8,375 bases of DNA from JBFWQM01 sp050249455. Its GTDB lineage: Bacteria > Pseudomonadota > Alphaproteobacteria > MPNO01 > VGEU01. Shown piece by piece: positions 1-8,103 of this stretch; positions within the stretch are counted from its first letter, which is position 1; every line of letters begins with the position of its first letter. The position numbers and the translations under genes were made by a program. The stretch covers positions 1-8,375 of the forward strand of contig JBFWQM010000231.1 of assembly GCA_050249455.1 (NCBI GenBank). The letters run 5' to 3'. The notes under the pieces are model-generated. The model saw only the letters and a program-made list of their open reading frames with translations, was not told where the DNA came from and did no database searches.

Positions 1-21
1 GGCTCGTCCCAACAGCCATAA

Positions 22-48
22 TGTAGGGCCGCCGGCCGCGGAATTACA
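22..48 (-). terminator. Imperfect hairpin just beyond the transporter stop; possible terminator or degenerate repeat copy
   Basis: The ends TGTAG (22-26) and TTACA (44-48) pair with one G-T wobble, and CCGC (29-32) pairs with GCGG (38-41), separated by a GG/AA mismatch. The element starts two bases after the transporter stop codon on the minus strand. No clean U-run follows; TTAT does. Bases 23-33 (GTAGGGCCGCC) are identical to the left arm of the perfect hairpin at 3252-3280, so this may be a decayed copy of the same palindrome. Terminator function is inferred from position only. Confidence 0.35.
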
Positions 49-50
49 AC

Positions 51-1381
<1,331 letters not shown>

Positions 1382-1400
<19 letters not shown>

Positions 1401-1570
1401 TCGGCGTAGACCTCGCGCCCCATCGAGCCCTTGGCGGTGGTAAACCACTGGCGGATGCCGTCGCGGGCGGCAAGGCAGGCGCGCTCGGTGTCGAACTCCT
1501 GGAAGCGGGTGTCGGTGGCGATCGCGTTGGTGGTCGAGAACGCGGTGATGACGATCAGGACGTAGATCAC
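1382..1570 (-). CDS. 62-residue small protein with hydrophobic N-terminus and two cysteines
   Basis: I recognise no characterised function. The start is a GTG at 1570 with a strong GGAGG seven bases upstream. That GTG overlaps the TGA of the Rid gene in a GTGA junction, and the far end overlaps the transporter start by 19 bases. These overlaps and the ribosome binding site are the main case that it is real. Residues 2-11 (IYVLIVITAF) are hydrophobic and could be a short signal peptide or membrane anchor, although no positive charge precedes them. The rest is soluble, with Cys32 and Cys58 placed so that a disulfide in the periplasm is plausible. The layout resembles the many short exported proteobacterial hypotheticals with a 'QEF...ACxAA...C' pattern (general recollection, not a search). 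The position between an enzyme-like protein and a transporter suggests, but does not show, an accessory role. Confidence 0.75.
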
Positions 1571-1971
1571 CGCCGCCCCTCCGGGATCAGCGCCACCACC
1601 TTGAGCTCGACCAGCAGGCCCGGCGTCGACAGCTCGACGACGCCGATCGCCGTCTGCGCCGGGAAGTCGCGCGTGACGTAGCGGTCCTTCACCTTCTGGA
1701 ACAGCGCGAAGTCGCGGCGCAGCGCGGTGAAGTAGCCGACGAATTCCACCACGTCGGCGAAGTCGCAGCCGGCGGCGTTCAGCACCAGCCGGGTATTTTC
1801 GAACACCTGGGCGAACTGCGCCTCCGGGTCGGCGATGACGTTGAGGTCCTTGTCGCGCCCCAGCATGCCGGACACGAACAGCAGATCTCCCGCGCGCACG
1901 CCCGGCGCGTAGCGCTTCTGGTCGTAGATGTTCTGCATCCCCTTGGGGATCACGAGCTCGATCGCGCTCAC
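1567..1971 (-). CDS. Rid-family (YjgF/YER057c/UK114) protein lacking the catalytic arginine
   Basis: This is a 134-residue cytoplasmic protein of the trimeric Rid fold, the usual family size. True RidA hydrolyses reactive enamine/imine intermediates made by PLP enzymes. Landmarks seen are RAGDLLFVSGMLGRD near the N-terminus, FENTRLVLNAAGCDFADVV in the middle, and FPAQTAIGVVEL followed by LLVELKVVAL at the C-terminus. Aligned by eye with E. coli RidA, Arg105 (in FPARSCVEV) is Gln here, while Glu120 is kept in LLVELKVVA. Deaminase activity is therefore doubtful; the protein fits the arginine-less Rid subfamilies, whose roles are poorly known. Two GTG starts compete at 1977 and 1971. I chose 1971 because a GGAGG lies five bases before it and overlaps the other codon. 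It is the first gene of the coupled trio and is divergent from the thiolase. Confidence 0.92.
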   Translation of the reverse strand: MSAIELVIPKGMQNIYDQKRYAPGVRAGDLLFVSGMLGRDKDLNVIADPEAQFAQVFENTRLVLNAAGCDFADVVEFVGYFTALRRDFALFQKVKDRYVTRDFPAQTAIGVVELSTPGLLVELKVVALIPEGRR

Positions 1972-1976
1972 CGGCA

Positions 1977-1981
1977 CCTCC
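1977..1981 (-). promoter_or_regulatory. Shine-Dalgarno GGAGG that decides the Rid start
   Basis: Read on the minus strand this is GGAGG, five bases before the GTG at 1971. Its last G is the first base of the alternative GTG at 1977, so a ribosome bound here would favour 1971. Confidence 0.6.
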
Positions 1982-1992
1982 GCTGGCTTCGG

Positions 1993-2021
1993 TTGACATC
2001 CGCCGTGGCCGGGTCAATTTG
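1993..2021 (+). promoter_or_regulatory. Candidate divergent promoter region between Rid gene and thiolase
   Basis: A perfect -35 hexamer TTGACA sits at 1993-1998 on the plus strand, pointing to the thiolase. The expected -10 position about 17 bases later holds only AT-rich AATTTG (2016-2021), a weak match. GGTCAA at 2012-2017 reads TTGACC on the minus strand and could be the -35 of the Rid operon, although no convincing -10 follows it. TTGAC and GTCAA form a 5-bp inverted repeat 15 bases apart, so an operator is an alternative reading. Confidence 0.35.
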
Positions 2022-2054
2022 TCGTTCAGGACCGATCGCGACACAAGGGCCGCC

Positions 2055-3224
2055 ATGACCGCCTGCATCGTCGGCTGGGCGCACAGCAAGTTCGGCAAGC
2101 GGGCCGACGCCGACATCGAGGCGCTGATCGCCGAGGCGGCGCGCGGCGCGCTGGACGACGCCGGCGTGGCGCCGGCCGACATCGACGCGGTGTTCGTCGG
2201 CCATTTCAACGGCGGCTTCGTGCGCCAGGACTTCCCGGCCTCGCTCGCGCTCGGCATCCACCCGGCGCTGCGCTTCAAGCCGGCGACGCGGGTGGAGAAC
2301 GCCTGCGCCACCGGCAGCGCCGCCATCGCGCAGGGCATGGCCGGCATCGCCGCCCGCGCCGCGCGGCTCGTCCTGGTCGTCGGCGTCGAGAAGATGACCG
2401 AACTGTCGGGACCCGAGATCGGCGAGGTGCTAACCAAGGCTTCCTACGTGAAGGAGGAAGCCGCGGCCTTCCCGAGCTTCGCGCACATCTTCGGCCACAT
2501 CGCCGAGCGCTACTTCCAGCGCCACGGCGATCAGTCGGAGGCGCTGGCCCACATCGCCGCCAAGAACCACGCCAACGGCGCCCGCAACCCCTACGCTCAT
2601 TTCCGCAAGGACCTCGGGCTCGACTTCTGCCGCACGGTGTCCGACGCCAACCCGCTGGTCGCCGGGCCGCTGCGGCGCACCGACTGCGCCCCGGTGACGG
2701 ACGGCGCCGCGGCGGTCGTGCTCGCCGACGTCGAAACGGCGCTCGCGATGCCCAAGGCGGTCGCCTTCCGCGCCATGCAGCAGGTCAACGACTTCCTGCC
2801 GCTCGGCCGCCGCGACCCCACCCGGTTCGAAGGCGCCGCGCACGCCTGGTCGCGCGCCTTCGCCCAGGCGCGGCTCACGCTTGACGACCTCGACCTCGTC
2901 GAGGTGCACGACTGCTTCACCATCGCCGAGCTGATGATCTACGAGGCGATGGGGCTGGCCGCCGAAGGCCGCGGCGCCGTCGCCGCGCTCGAAGGCTGGA
3001 CCCGCGCCGACGGCCGGTTGCCGGTCAACCCGTCCGGCGGGCTCAAGGCCAAGGGCCACGCGATCGGCGCCACCGGCGTCTCCATGCACGTCATGGCGGC
3101 GATGCAGGTGACGGGCCGCGCCGGGGACATGCAGGTGCCGGGCGCCCGGCTGGCCGGCGTCTTCAACATGGGCGGCACCGCGGTCGCCAACTACGCCAGC
3201 ATCCTCGAGCCGCTGCGCTTTTAA
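2055..3224 (+). CDS. Thiolase family protein, SCP2-thiolase type (acetyl-CoA acetyltransferase-like)
   Basis: This is a 389-residue cytoplasmic enzyme expected to use acyl-CoA substrates in thiolytic cleavage or Claisen condensation. The nucleophilic cysteine is C84 in ENACATGSAA. Further landmarks are VEVHDCF at 283-288 (catalytic-type His285), NPSGG at 325-329 and KGHAIGATG at 333-341 (His335). The C-terminus has FNMGGT at 370-375 where classical thiolases carry a second catalytic cysteine in CxG; this and the HDCF motif mark the SCP2-type branch. The ATG at 2055 has AAGGG five bases upstream and begins the usual beta-strand (TACIVGWAHSKFG); the longer in-frame TTG at 2019 lies in the promoter region and adds no conserved sequence. 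SCP2-type thiolases often sit beside a DUF35/OB-fold zinc-ribbon partner gene, and none is visible here. The exact substrate is unknown. Confidence 0.93.
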   Translation: MTACIVGWAHSKFGKRADADIEALIAEAARGALDDAGVAPADIDAVFVGHFNGGFVRQDFPASLALGIHPALRFKPATRVENACATGSAAIAQGMAGIAARAARLVLVVGVEKMTELSGPEIGEVLTKASYVKEEAAAFPSFAHIFGHIAERYFQRHGDQSEALAHIAAKNHANGARNPYAHFRKDLGLDFCRTVSDANPLVAGPLRRTDCAPVTDGAAAVVLADVETALAMPKAVAFRAMQQVNDFLPLGRRDPTRFEGAAHAWSRAFAQARLTLDDLDLVEVHDCFTIAELMIYEAMGLAAEGRGAVAALEGWTRADGRLPVNPSGGLKAKGHAIGATGVSMHVMAAMQVTGRAGDMQVPGARLAGVFNMGGTAVANYASILEPLRF

Positions 3225-3239
3225 GATTTTATTCGATTT

Positions 3240-3307
3240 CTGGGTAATACCGTAGGGCCGCCTCCGTCAGGCGGCCCTACTAATTTGAATGATTTCAGAT
3301 TACCCGG
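3240..3307 (+). repeat. Nested inverted repeat between thiolase and chemoreceptor genes; probable terminator or dispersed palindrome
   Basis: The inner arms 3252-3263 (GTAGGGCCGCCT) and 3269-3280 (AGGCGGCCCTAC) are perfect 12-bp complements around a 5-base loop (CCGTC). The outer arms 3240-3248 (CTGGGTAAT) and 3299-3307 (ATTACCCGG) pair over 9 bp with one wobble. The inner stem is followed by TAATTTGAATGATTT, AT-rich but not a pure T-run, so it may end thiolase transcription. The outer arm ends one base before the first chemoreceptor ATG, so in a read-through RNA the start region would be partly structured. The short DNA around it (3221-3250 and 3281-3301) is noticeably AT-rich compared with the genes. 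Confidence 0.7.
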
Positions 3308-5500
3308 ATGATCGTCATGACCGCGCATGCCATTTCCCGTACCGACAAGCGCCGCCTCGACCTGTCGATCCAAACATTGCTGCTCGCCGCGACGACGGTG
3401 ATCTCCTGCCTGCTGGTCTTCGCGTTCGGACGCGTCTGCCTCGATGCCTGGCGTACCTATGACGAGGCGCTGCATGCCGAGCGTGTCGATTCCGGCACCA
3501 ACCGGTTCATCTCCGGTATCTACGAGGTGCTGATCGAGCGGCTGTTGATCAACAACGGCCTGCAGGCCTCCGACCCCGCGGACAAGGACGCCGTGGCGGC
3601 GATCGCCGCGGCGCGCCGGGCCGTGCACGAGAACTACGACGCCGGGCTCGCGATCCTGAAGGGCGAGGACTTTCCCAACAAGGCCGCGCTGATCCAGGCG
3701 CTCGAAGCCGCCGCTGCCAAGGCCGCGGCCGCGCGCGCCGATGCCGACCGCGCGCTCGCGCTGCCGCGCAACGGGCGCGACGAGGCGCTGCGGCGCAGCT
3801 TCGCTCCGTCGATGACCGAATGGGCCAACGCGGCGCTCGCCGTGTGGTACGTGGCGCTGCACGACGCGGCAGCCGCCGACCCGATGCTCGCCCGCCTCGC
3901 CACGATCAAGGAGATCGGCTGGCGGCTGCGCGACCTCGCCGGCCGCGAGCGCGCGGTGCTGGCCCAGGTGATCGCGGCGGACGCGCCGCTGGAGCCGGAG
4001 CAGATCGCGGAGAACCTCAAGACCCGCCACCAGGTCGACGTCCTGTGGCAGCAGCTCGAGAACCTCGCCGGCGGCGCGGGGGTCGATCCCGCCGTTCCCG
4101 CCGCCATGGCGCAGGCGCGCGAACTCTACTTCAAGGACTTCCGCACCATCGCCGACAACATGCGCAAGGCGAGCGAGTCCGGCCGCACCTACCGCATCAC
4201 GACCGCGAAGTGGGTCGAGACGACGACGCCGCAGATCGGCACGCTGCTGGAGGTCACCCGCGCGGCGGCGGCGGCGAGCGAGGCCTACAACCTCCAGGTC
4301 GAGAAGGCCGCGCTGCGGTCGCTCGCTGTGCAGTCGGCGCTTCTGCTGATCGGCATCGCGGTCGCGGCGGCGATGGCCTGGGTGGTGCTGTTCCGGGTGT
4401 CTCGGCCGCTGGCCGCCGTCACCGCGACAGTGCGCCGGCTGGCGCAGAACGATCTCGCCGTCGAGATCACCGGCACCGAACGGCGCGACGAGCTCGGCGC
4501 GCTGGCGCGGGACGTCGCGGTGTTCAAGGACAGCATGATCGAGGCCGACCGGCTCAAGGCCGAGCAGGAGGAAGCCCGCCGCCGCGCCGATGCCGAGGCC
4601 GAGGCCCGCCAGCACGAGGAGGCGGCGCGCAAGGCCGCCGCCGAGGCCGAGAAGAAGGCGATGATGGCGCGCCTTGCCGACGAGTTCGAGGCCTCGGTGC
4701 TGAAGGTGGTGGCCACGGTCAGCGCCGCCTCCGACGAGCTCGACGCCACCGCCAAGGGCATGAGCGCGACCGCCGAGGCGAGCCAGCGCCAGGCGACCGC
4801 CGCGGCCGCCGCCTCCGACCAAGCCTCGAGCAACGTCCAGACCGTCTCGGCCGCGGCCGAGGAGCTGTCGTCGTCGATCCAGGAGATCAGCCGCCAAGTC
4901 GCCGAGTCCGCGCGCATCGCCGCCGACGCGGTGCGCCAGGCCCAGGACACCAACGGCCAGATCCGCACCCTCGCCGAAGCGGCGCAGCGGATCGGCGACG
5001 TGGTGCAGCTCATTAACGACATCGCCAGCCAGACCAACCTGCTCGCGCTCAACGCCACGATCGAGGCGGCGCGCGCCGGCGAGGCCGGCAAGGGCTTCGC
5101 CGTCGTCGCCTCCGAGGTCAAGTCGCTCGCCACCCAGACCGCCAAGGCGACCGACGAGATCAGCGCCAAGATCGCCGAGATGCAGGCCTCGACGCAGCAC
5201 TCGGTGGCGGCGATCGAGGCGATCGGCGGCACCATCAGCCGGATCAGCGAGATCGCGACCACCATCGCCTCGGCGGTCGAGCAGCAGGGCGCCGCGACGC
5301 AGGAAATCGCGCGCAACGTCCAGCAGGCGTCCGCCGGCAGCCAGGAGGTGTCGGCCAACATCGCCGGCATGACGCAGGCCGCCAGCGAGACGGAGTCCGC
5401 CTCCACCCACCTGCTCGGCTCGGTCGGCGAGCTCGGCCGCCAGTCGCAGACCCTGCGCGACGAGGTCGATCAGTTCATCGCCAAGGTGCGGGCCGCGTAA
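3308..5500 (+). CDS. Methyl-accepting chemotaxis protein (TM - periplasmic domain - TM - HAMP - MCP signalling domain)
   Basis: This is a 730-residue inner-membrane chemoreceptor that would control a CheA/CheW complex. Order: cytoplasmic N-terminus; TM1 about 22-43; a periplasmic sensor region about 44-338, almost all helical and alanine-rich; TM2 about 339-362; HAMP about 363-414; a charged coiled-coil linker about 412-453 rich in Glu, Arg and Ala; then the signalling domain from about 454. The conserved hairpin tip lies at about 568-604, including NDIASQTNLLALNATIEAAR and GEAGKGFAVVA, which contacts CheA/CheW. The C-terminus ends DQFIAKVRAA with no CheR-binding NWxxF-type pentapeptide. The sensor region does not match a domain I can name. 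The start may be ATG 3308 or ATG 3317; neither has a clear Shine-Dalgarno sequence, and the nested palindrome ends just before 3308. No che gene is nearby, so it is an orphan receptor here. Function is firm; the ligand is unknown. Confidence 0.95.
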   Translation: MIVMTAHAISRTDKRRLDLSIQTLLLAATTVISCLLVFAFGRVCLDAWRTYDEALHAERVDSGTNRFISGIYEVLIERLLINNGLQASDPADKDAVAAIAAARRAVHENYDAGLAILKGEDFPNKAALIQALEAAAAKAAAARADADRALALPRNGRDEALRRSFAPSMTEWANAALAVWYVALHDAAAADPMLARLATIKEIGWRLRDLAGRERAVLAQVIAADAPLEPEQIAENLKTRHQVDVLWQQLENLAGGAGVDPAVPAAMAQARELYFKDFRTIADNMRKASESGRTYRITTAKWVETTTPQIGTLLEVTRAAAAASEAYNLQVEKAALRSLAVQSALLLIGIAVAAAMAWVVLFRVSRPLAAVTATVRRLAQNDLAVEITGTERRDELGALARDVAVFKDSMIEADRLKAEQEEARRRADAEAEARQHEEAARKAAAEAEKKAMMARLADEFEASVLKVVATVSAASDELDATAKGMSATAEASQRQATAAAAASDQASSNVQTVSAAAEELSSSIQEISRQVAESARIAADAVRQAQDTNGQIRTLAEAAQRIGDVVQLINDIASQTNLLALNATIEAARAGEAGKGFAVVASEVKSLATQTAKATDEISAKIAEMQASTQHSVAAIEAIGGTISRISEIATTIASAVEQQGAATQEIARNVQQASAGSQEVSANIAGMTQAASETESASTHLLGSVGELGRQSQTLRDEVDQFIAKVRAA

Positions 5501-5507
5501 GGACGTC

Positions 5508-6791
5508 CTAGCCCATGCGCGGCAGATAGAGCCGAAAGCGCGTACCGCGGCCCAACGCGCTGTCGACCTCGATGAAGCCGCCGGCGTCTGCGATCACCTG
5601 CTGGACGATCGCCAGGCCGAGCCCGGTGCCGGCCTCGCCCTTGGTGGTGAACAGCGGCTCGAACATCCGCTGCTGCGTCGCCGCGTCCATCCCGACGCCG
5701 GTGTCGCCGACCTCGACGACGACGTAGTTGCCTTCTCCGCGCCCGCTCACGGTGCGCGCGGCCTCGGAGGCCGCGACGGTGACCGTGCCGCCTTCCGGCA
5801 TCGCATCGCGGGCGTTGGTCACCAGGTTCAGCAGCGCTCGCTCGAGCTGCGCCGGGTCGATGAAGACCTGGCCAAGGATTGCCGGGGCATCGACGGCGAC
5901 CGACACCGCGGGCCCCGCGGCGCCGCTCAGGAGCGGCGCCGACTGCGCGATCGCCGTTCCGAAGGACAGCACCCGCGGCCGGCTGGACGGGTCGCGGCCG
6001 AGCGCGCGCAGCTCGGCCATCAGGCCGGCTCCCCGCTCCGCAGCCCTGAACAGCCGGTCCAGCCGGTTCGCGATTTCCGGCTGGCCGCGCGAAAGCACCG
6101 AGATCTCGTCGGCGAAGCCGACGATGATCTGCAGGATGTTGTTGAAGTCGTGGGCGATCCCGGCCGCGAACTGCCCCATCCGGCCAAGGCGGCGCTGGTC
6201 GATCACCTGGGTATGGTAGGTCTCGGCCTGGGTTTCGGCCTGCCGCCGTGCGACCTCCTCGTAGAGGCGGGCCAGCGCGTCGGCCGCCGCCGCCGCGAAC
6301 TCGCAGTCCTGCGGCGTCCACTGGCGCGCGACCGACGTCTGCTCGTGACAGATGACTCCCGCCACCTCGCCGCCCTGATAGATCGGTGCGTCCATCATCG
6401 CGGTGATGCCGAGCGGCCGGAAGTACGCGTCGCGGAACTCGTCGGTGAACGGATCGCCGTCGACGTTGACGACCGGTACGATCCGGCGCGTGGTCAGGGA
6501 CTGGAAATAGAGCGGGAAGTCCTCCGCGTGCAGGACCATGCCGTCGGAGACCGTGCGGCTCGCCGGCTGGTAGAGGAAATCGCAGCGGATGGCGTCGCGG
6601 GTCTCGACCAGGCGCCAGATGCTGACCCTGTCGACCCGGAGCGCCGCGGCACAGATCTGCGTCACCTCGCGCAGCGCGGCCCGGATGTTGCTGCCGTCGA
6701 TGCTGACGCGGGCCAGGCGCAGCAGCGCGGCCTCTTGGCTACGATCCAGCCCGCCGGCCGCCGGCCGCCGATCCGAAGCATCCCCCGTCAC
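5508..6791 (-). CDS. GAF-domain sensor histidine kinase (soluble, HDFNN-type)
   Basis: This is a 427-residue protein with no membrane segment, so a cytoplasmic sensor. A GAF domain covers about 19-178 (ALREVTQICAAALRVDRVSIW through AVCHEQ-like VAGVICHEQ and WTPQDCEFAAAAADALA). A short helical linker follows, then the dimerisation/phosphoacceptor region with His214 in GIAHDFNNILQIIVGFAD. The ATPase domain shows the N box LLNLVTNARDAMPEGG (321-335), G1 GDTGVGMD (362-369), F box MFEPLFTTK (376-384) and G2 GTGLGLAIV (388-396). No receiver domain is fused and no response regulator gene is in the window, so the partner is unknown. I chose GTG 6791, which has a G-rich stretch (GGGGGG) about five bases upstream; the alternative GTG 6863 lacks a ribosome binding site and would add an Arg/Pro/Ala-rich unconserved segment. 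It converges on the chemoreceptor gene with 7 bases between stops. Whether it feeds chemotaxis is speculation. Confidence 0.93.
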   Translation of the reverse strand: MTGDASDRRPAAGGLDRSQEAALLRLARVSIDGSNIRAALREVTQICAAALRVDRVSIWRLVETRDAIRCDFLYQPASRTVSDGMVLHAEDFPLYFQSLTTRRIVPVVNVDGDPFTDEFRDAYFRPLGITAMMDAPIYQGGEVAGVICHEQTSVARQWTPQDCEFAAAAADALARLYEEVARRQAETQAETYHTQVIDQRRLGRMGQFAAGIAHDFNNILQIIVGFADEISVLSRGQPEIANRLDRLFRAAERGAGLMAELRALGRDPSSRPRVLSFGTAIAQSAPLLSGAAGPAVSVAVDAPAILGQVFIDPAQLERALLNLVTNARDAMPEGGTVTVAASEAARTVSGRGEGNYVVVEVGDTGVGMDAATQQRMFEPLFTTKGEAGTGLGLAIVQQVIADAGGFIEVDSALGRGTRFRLYLPRMG

Positions 6792-6947
6792 GAACGCCCC
6801 CCGAACCCCCTGATCGGCCCGTGGCAGCGGGCGGCGAGCGGCGCGGCCGGTCGGCGCCCTCACGCTGGCCGAAATCGACTGCAGTCTAGCGGCGGGCGCT
6901 GCGCGCGACGATGGTAAACTGACGGCAGGGACGACCGCCGGTAGGGC

Positions 6948-7370
6948 TCAGCTGCCGCCATACACGAAGCGCCGGGTGGCGGTGTAGTTCCATACGCAGG
7001 TGACGACCACCGCGGCGCATTTCGCGATCAGGACGTGGACCACGAGGGCCATGCACCATACCGTCGCCGTCGAAATGCCGAGACCGACGGTGTTGAGGGC
7101 GAAGAACATCGGCACCTGGTAGGCCAGCCGGCCGTTGCCGCGCCGGTCGGCGAAGGTCCATTGCCGGTTCATGAAGAAGCTGTTGGTGACCGCCACCACG
7201 AAGGCGACCGTGTTGGCGGGGATCAGCGCGACCCCCAGCCCGAAATGAAGGGCGCTGAAGATCGCCATGTCGATCGCCAGGTTGACGAGCCCCACGGTGG
7301 CGAACCGCACGAAGCTCGGCCCATGCGTCGCCAGCGACTGCCGCCCGACCTCGATGCCCTTCCTCAGCAT
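6948..7370 (-). CDS. GtrA family small four-TM membrane protein
   Basis: This is a 140-residue integral membrane protein with four hydrophobic segments at about 20-40, 48-66, 85-106 and 111-128. Family hallmarks are RFATVGLVNLAIDMAIF at the start of TM1, NSFFMNRQWTF (63-73) after TM2, and WNYTATRRFVY (127-137) at the end. GtrA-like proteins are thought to flip or support transfer of undecaprenyl-linked sugars for O-antigen, teichoic acid or arabinan modification, usually with a GtrB-type glycosyltransferase. No glycosyltransferase gene is present here, so the pathway is unknown. It lies 44 bases downstream of the FMN reductase gene on the same strand and could share its transcript. The ATG at 7370 is preceded by AGGGG only one base away and GAGG 14 bases away, so initiation strength is uncertain. 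Family call is firm, role is not. Confidence 0.92.
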   Translation of the reverse strand: MLRKGIEVGRQSLATHGPSFVRFATVGLVNLAIDMAIFSALHFGLGVALIPANTVAFVVAVTNSFFMNRQWTFADRRGNGRLAYQVPMFFALNTVGLGISTATVWCMALVVHVLIAKCAAVVVTCVWNYTATRRFVYGGS

Positions 7371-7392
7371 GCCCCTGTTCTAGCCCTCGCCG

Positions 7393-7410
7393 GCTTAGCG
7401 ATCGGTTAGC
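7393..7410. repeat. Imperfect 18-bp palindrome with TTAGC direct repeat
   Basis: The sequence GCTTAGCGATCGGTTAGC pairs with itself at seven of nine positions around a CGATCG centre, and TTAGC recurs at an 11-base interval (7395 and 7406). It lies in the 44-base gap between the reductase stop and the GtrA start. It could be a weak regulatory site or chance; it is too short for a typical terminator. Confidence 0.2.
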
Positions 7411-7414
7411 AGGC

Positions 7415-7981
7415 TCAGCCGCGCAGGCGATTGGTCCAGCTTGCGAGATTGGCGAGCAGGGTCTTCACGAAGCCGGCCGTCGCCTCGTCGGTCAGGTTGA
7501 GGTCCTTGTCGAACTTCGATTGCGCCGCGGTCACCAGCACCTCGGGCTTGTTGATGGGGTGCATGTCGAGGAACACCATCATCTGGCGCAGGTGGTACTG
7601 CGCCCGGGAGGTGCCCATCGCGCCGATGCTGGCGCCCATAACCGCGCACGGCTTGTCGGTCAGCGGCGGCTCGGGCGGGCGCGAGGCCCAGTCGATCGCG
7701 TTCTTCAGCACGCCCGGCACCGAGAAATTGTATTCCGGCGTCACGAACAGGATCGCGTCGGCCGCCTTGATGCGGGCGCGCATGTCCTGGCACGGCGGCG
7801 GGTAGCCCTGCGCATCGAGCACGTCCTGGTCGAAATGGGGAATGGCGGCGATGTCACAGTCCTCGATCGTCATCCCCTCCGGGGCCAGCTTGTGGGCGGC
7901 GCGCAGCAGCGCCCGGTTGAACGACGCCTTGCGCAGGCTGCCGCAGAACGCGAGCACGTGGACGGGCTGATTGCTGGGCAT
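7415..7981 (-). CDS. NAD(P)H-dependent FMN reductase, YieF/ChrR-like quinone/chromate reductase
   Basis: This is a 188-residue cytoplasmic flavodoxin-fold enzyme expected to bind FMN and reduce quinones, with chromate and other oxidants as possible side substrates. The phosphate-binding loop is GSLRKASFN at 14-22. The flavin-contacting segment TPEYNFSVPGVLKNAIDW lies at 81-98, and QYHLRQMMVFLDMHPINKPE at 128-147; all closely follow E. coli YieF as I recall it, and the length is the same. I chose the ATG at 7981 because the conserved first beta-strand (VHVLAFCGSLR) follows at once and AGGAG lies 11 bases upstream; the in-frame extension to 8113 runs through the promoter region and is Arg/Pro-rich. 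It is divergent from the thioesterase gene and may head a transcript with the GtrA gene. Family is firm; physiological substrate is not. Confidence 0.93.
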   Translation of the reverse strand: MPSNQPVHVLAFCGSLRKASFNRALLRAAHKLAPEGMTIEDCDIAAIPHFDQDVLDAQGYPPPCQDMRARIKAADAILFVTPEYNFSVPGVLKNAIDWASRPPEPPLTDKPCAVMGASIGAMGTSRAQYHLRQMMVFLDMHPINKPEVLVTAAQSKFDKDLNLTDEATAGFVKTLLANLASWTNRLRG

Positions 7982-8103
7982 GAGGACGGACTCTCCTGGT
8001 GGAAGGGGTCGGGCGCGGCCGGCCGAGAATAGGCGTCGCCGGGACGGCCCGGGAAAACCTTTGCGTGAGCGCGACCTTACGGGCGGCGTGCAAGGCGGTC
8101 GAA

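Noticed and set aside
1571..2437. Upstream part of a long minus-strand frame that ends in the 62-residue protein
   Set aside because: It runs through the Rid gene in another frame and opposite the thiolase, with low-complexity Ser/Ala/Arg sequence. Only the part after the GTG at 1570 has its own ribosome binding site and protein-like composition.
3221..3247. Sigma-28-like flagellar promoter (TTAA, 15 bases, CTGGGTAA) upstream of the chemoreceptor
   Set aside because: Spacing is right but only about half of the -10 element matches GCCGATAA, and part of it is the outer arm of the palindrome; too weak to annotate.
3235..3298. Direct repeat GATTTCTG / GATTTCAG flanking the inner hairpin as a target-site duplication
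   Set aside because: The second copy lies inside the outer inverted-repeat arm, so the two copies do not flank an element as a target duplication should.
3221..5410. 729-codon minus-strand open frame opposite the chemoreceptor
   Set aside because: Its product is a Gly/Arg/Leu/Asp-rich sequence with no domain, typical of the complement of GC-rich coding DNA with strong third-position bias; the plus-strand protein is an unambiguous chemoreceptor.
5470..6321. Minus-strand frame overlapping the histidine kinase, and plus-strand frames within 5728-6917
   Set aside because: These are Arg/Ala/Gly-rich shadows of the kinase gene with no recognisable domains.
6792..6947. Possible promoter or extra gene between the GtrA and kinase genes
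   Set aside because: A TAGACT-like -10 exists on the minus strand but without a matching -35, and no short frame has a ribosome binding site or conserved look; I see nothing supportable in this gap.
8039..8052. Hairpin CCGGG-ACGG-CCCGG upstream of the reductase as a terminator
   Set aside because: The stem is only 5 bp, expected by chance at this GC content, and no gene ends there.
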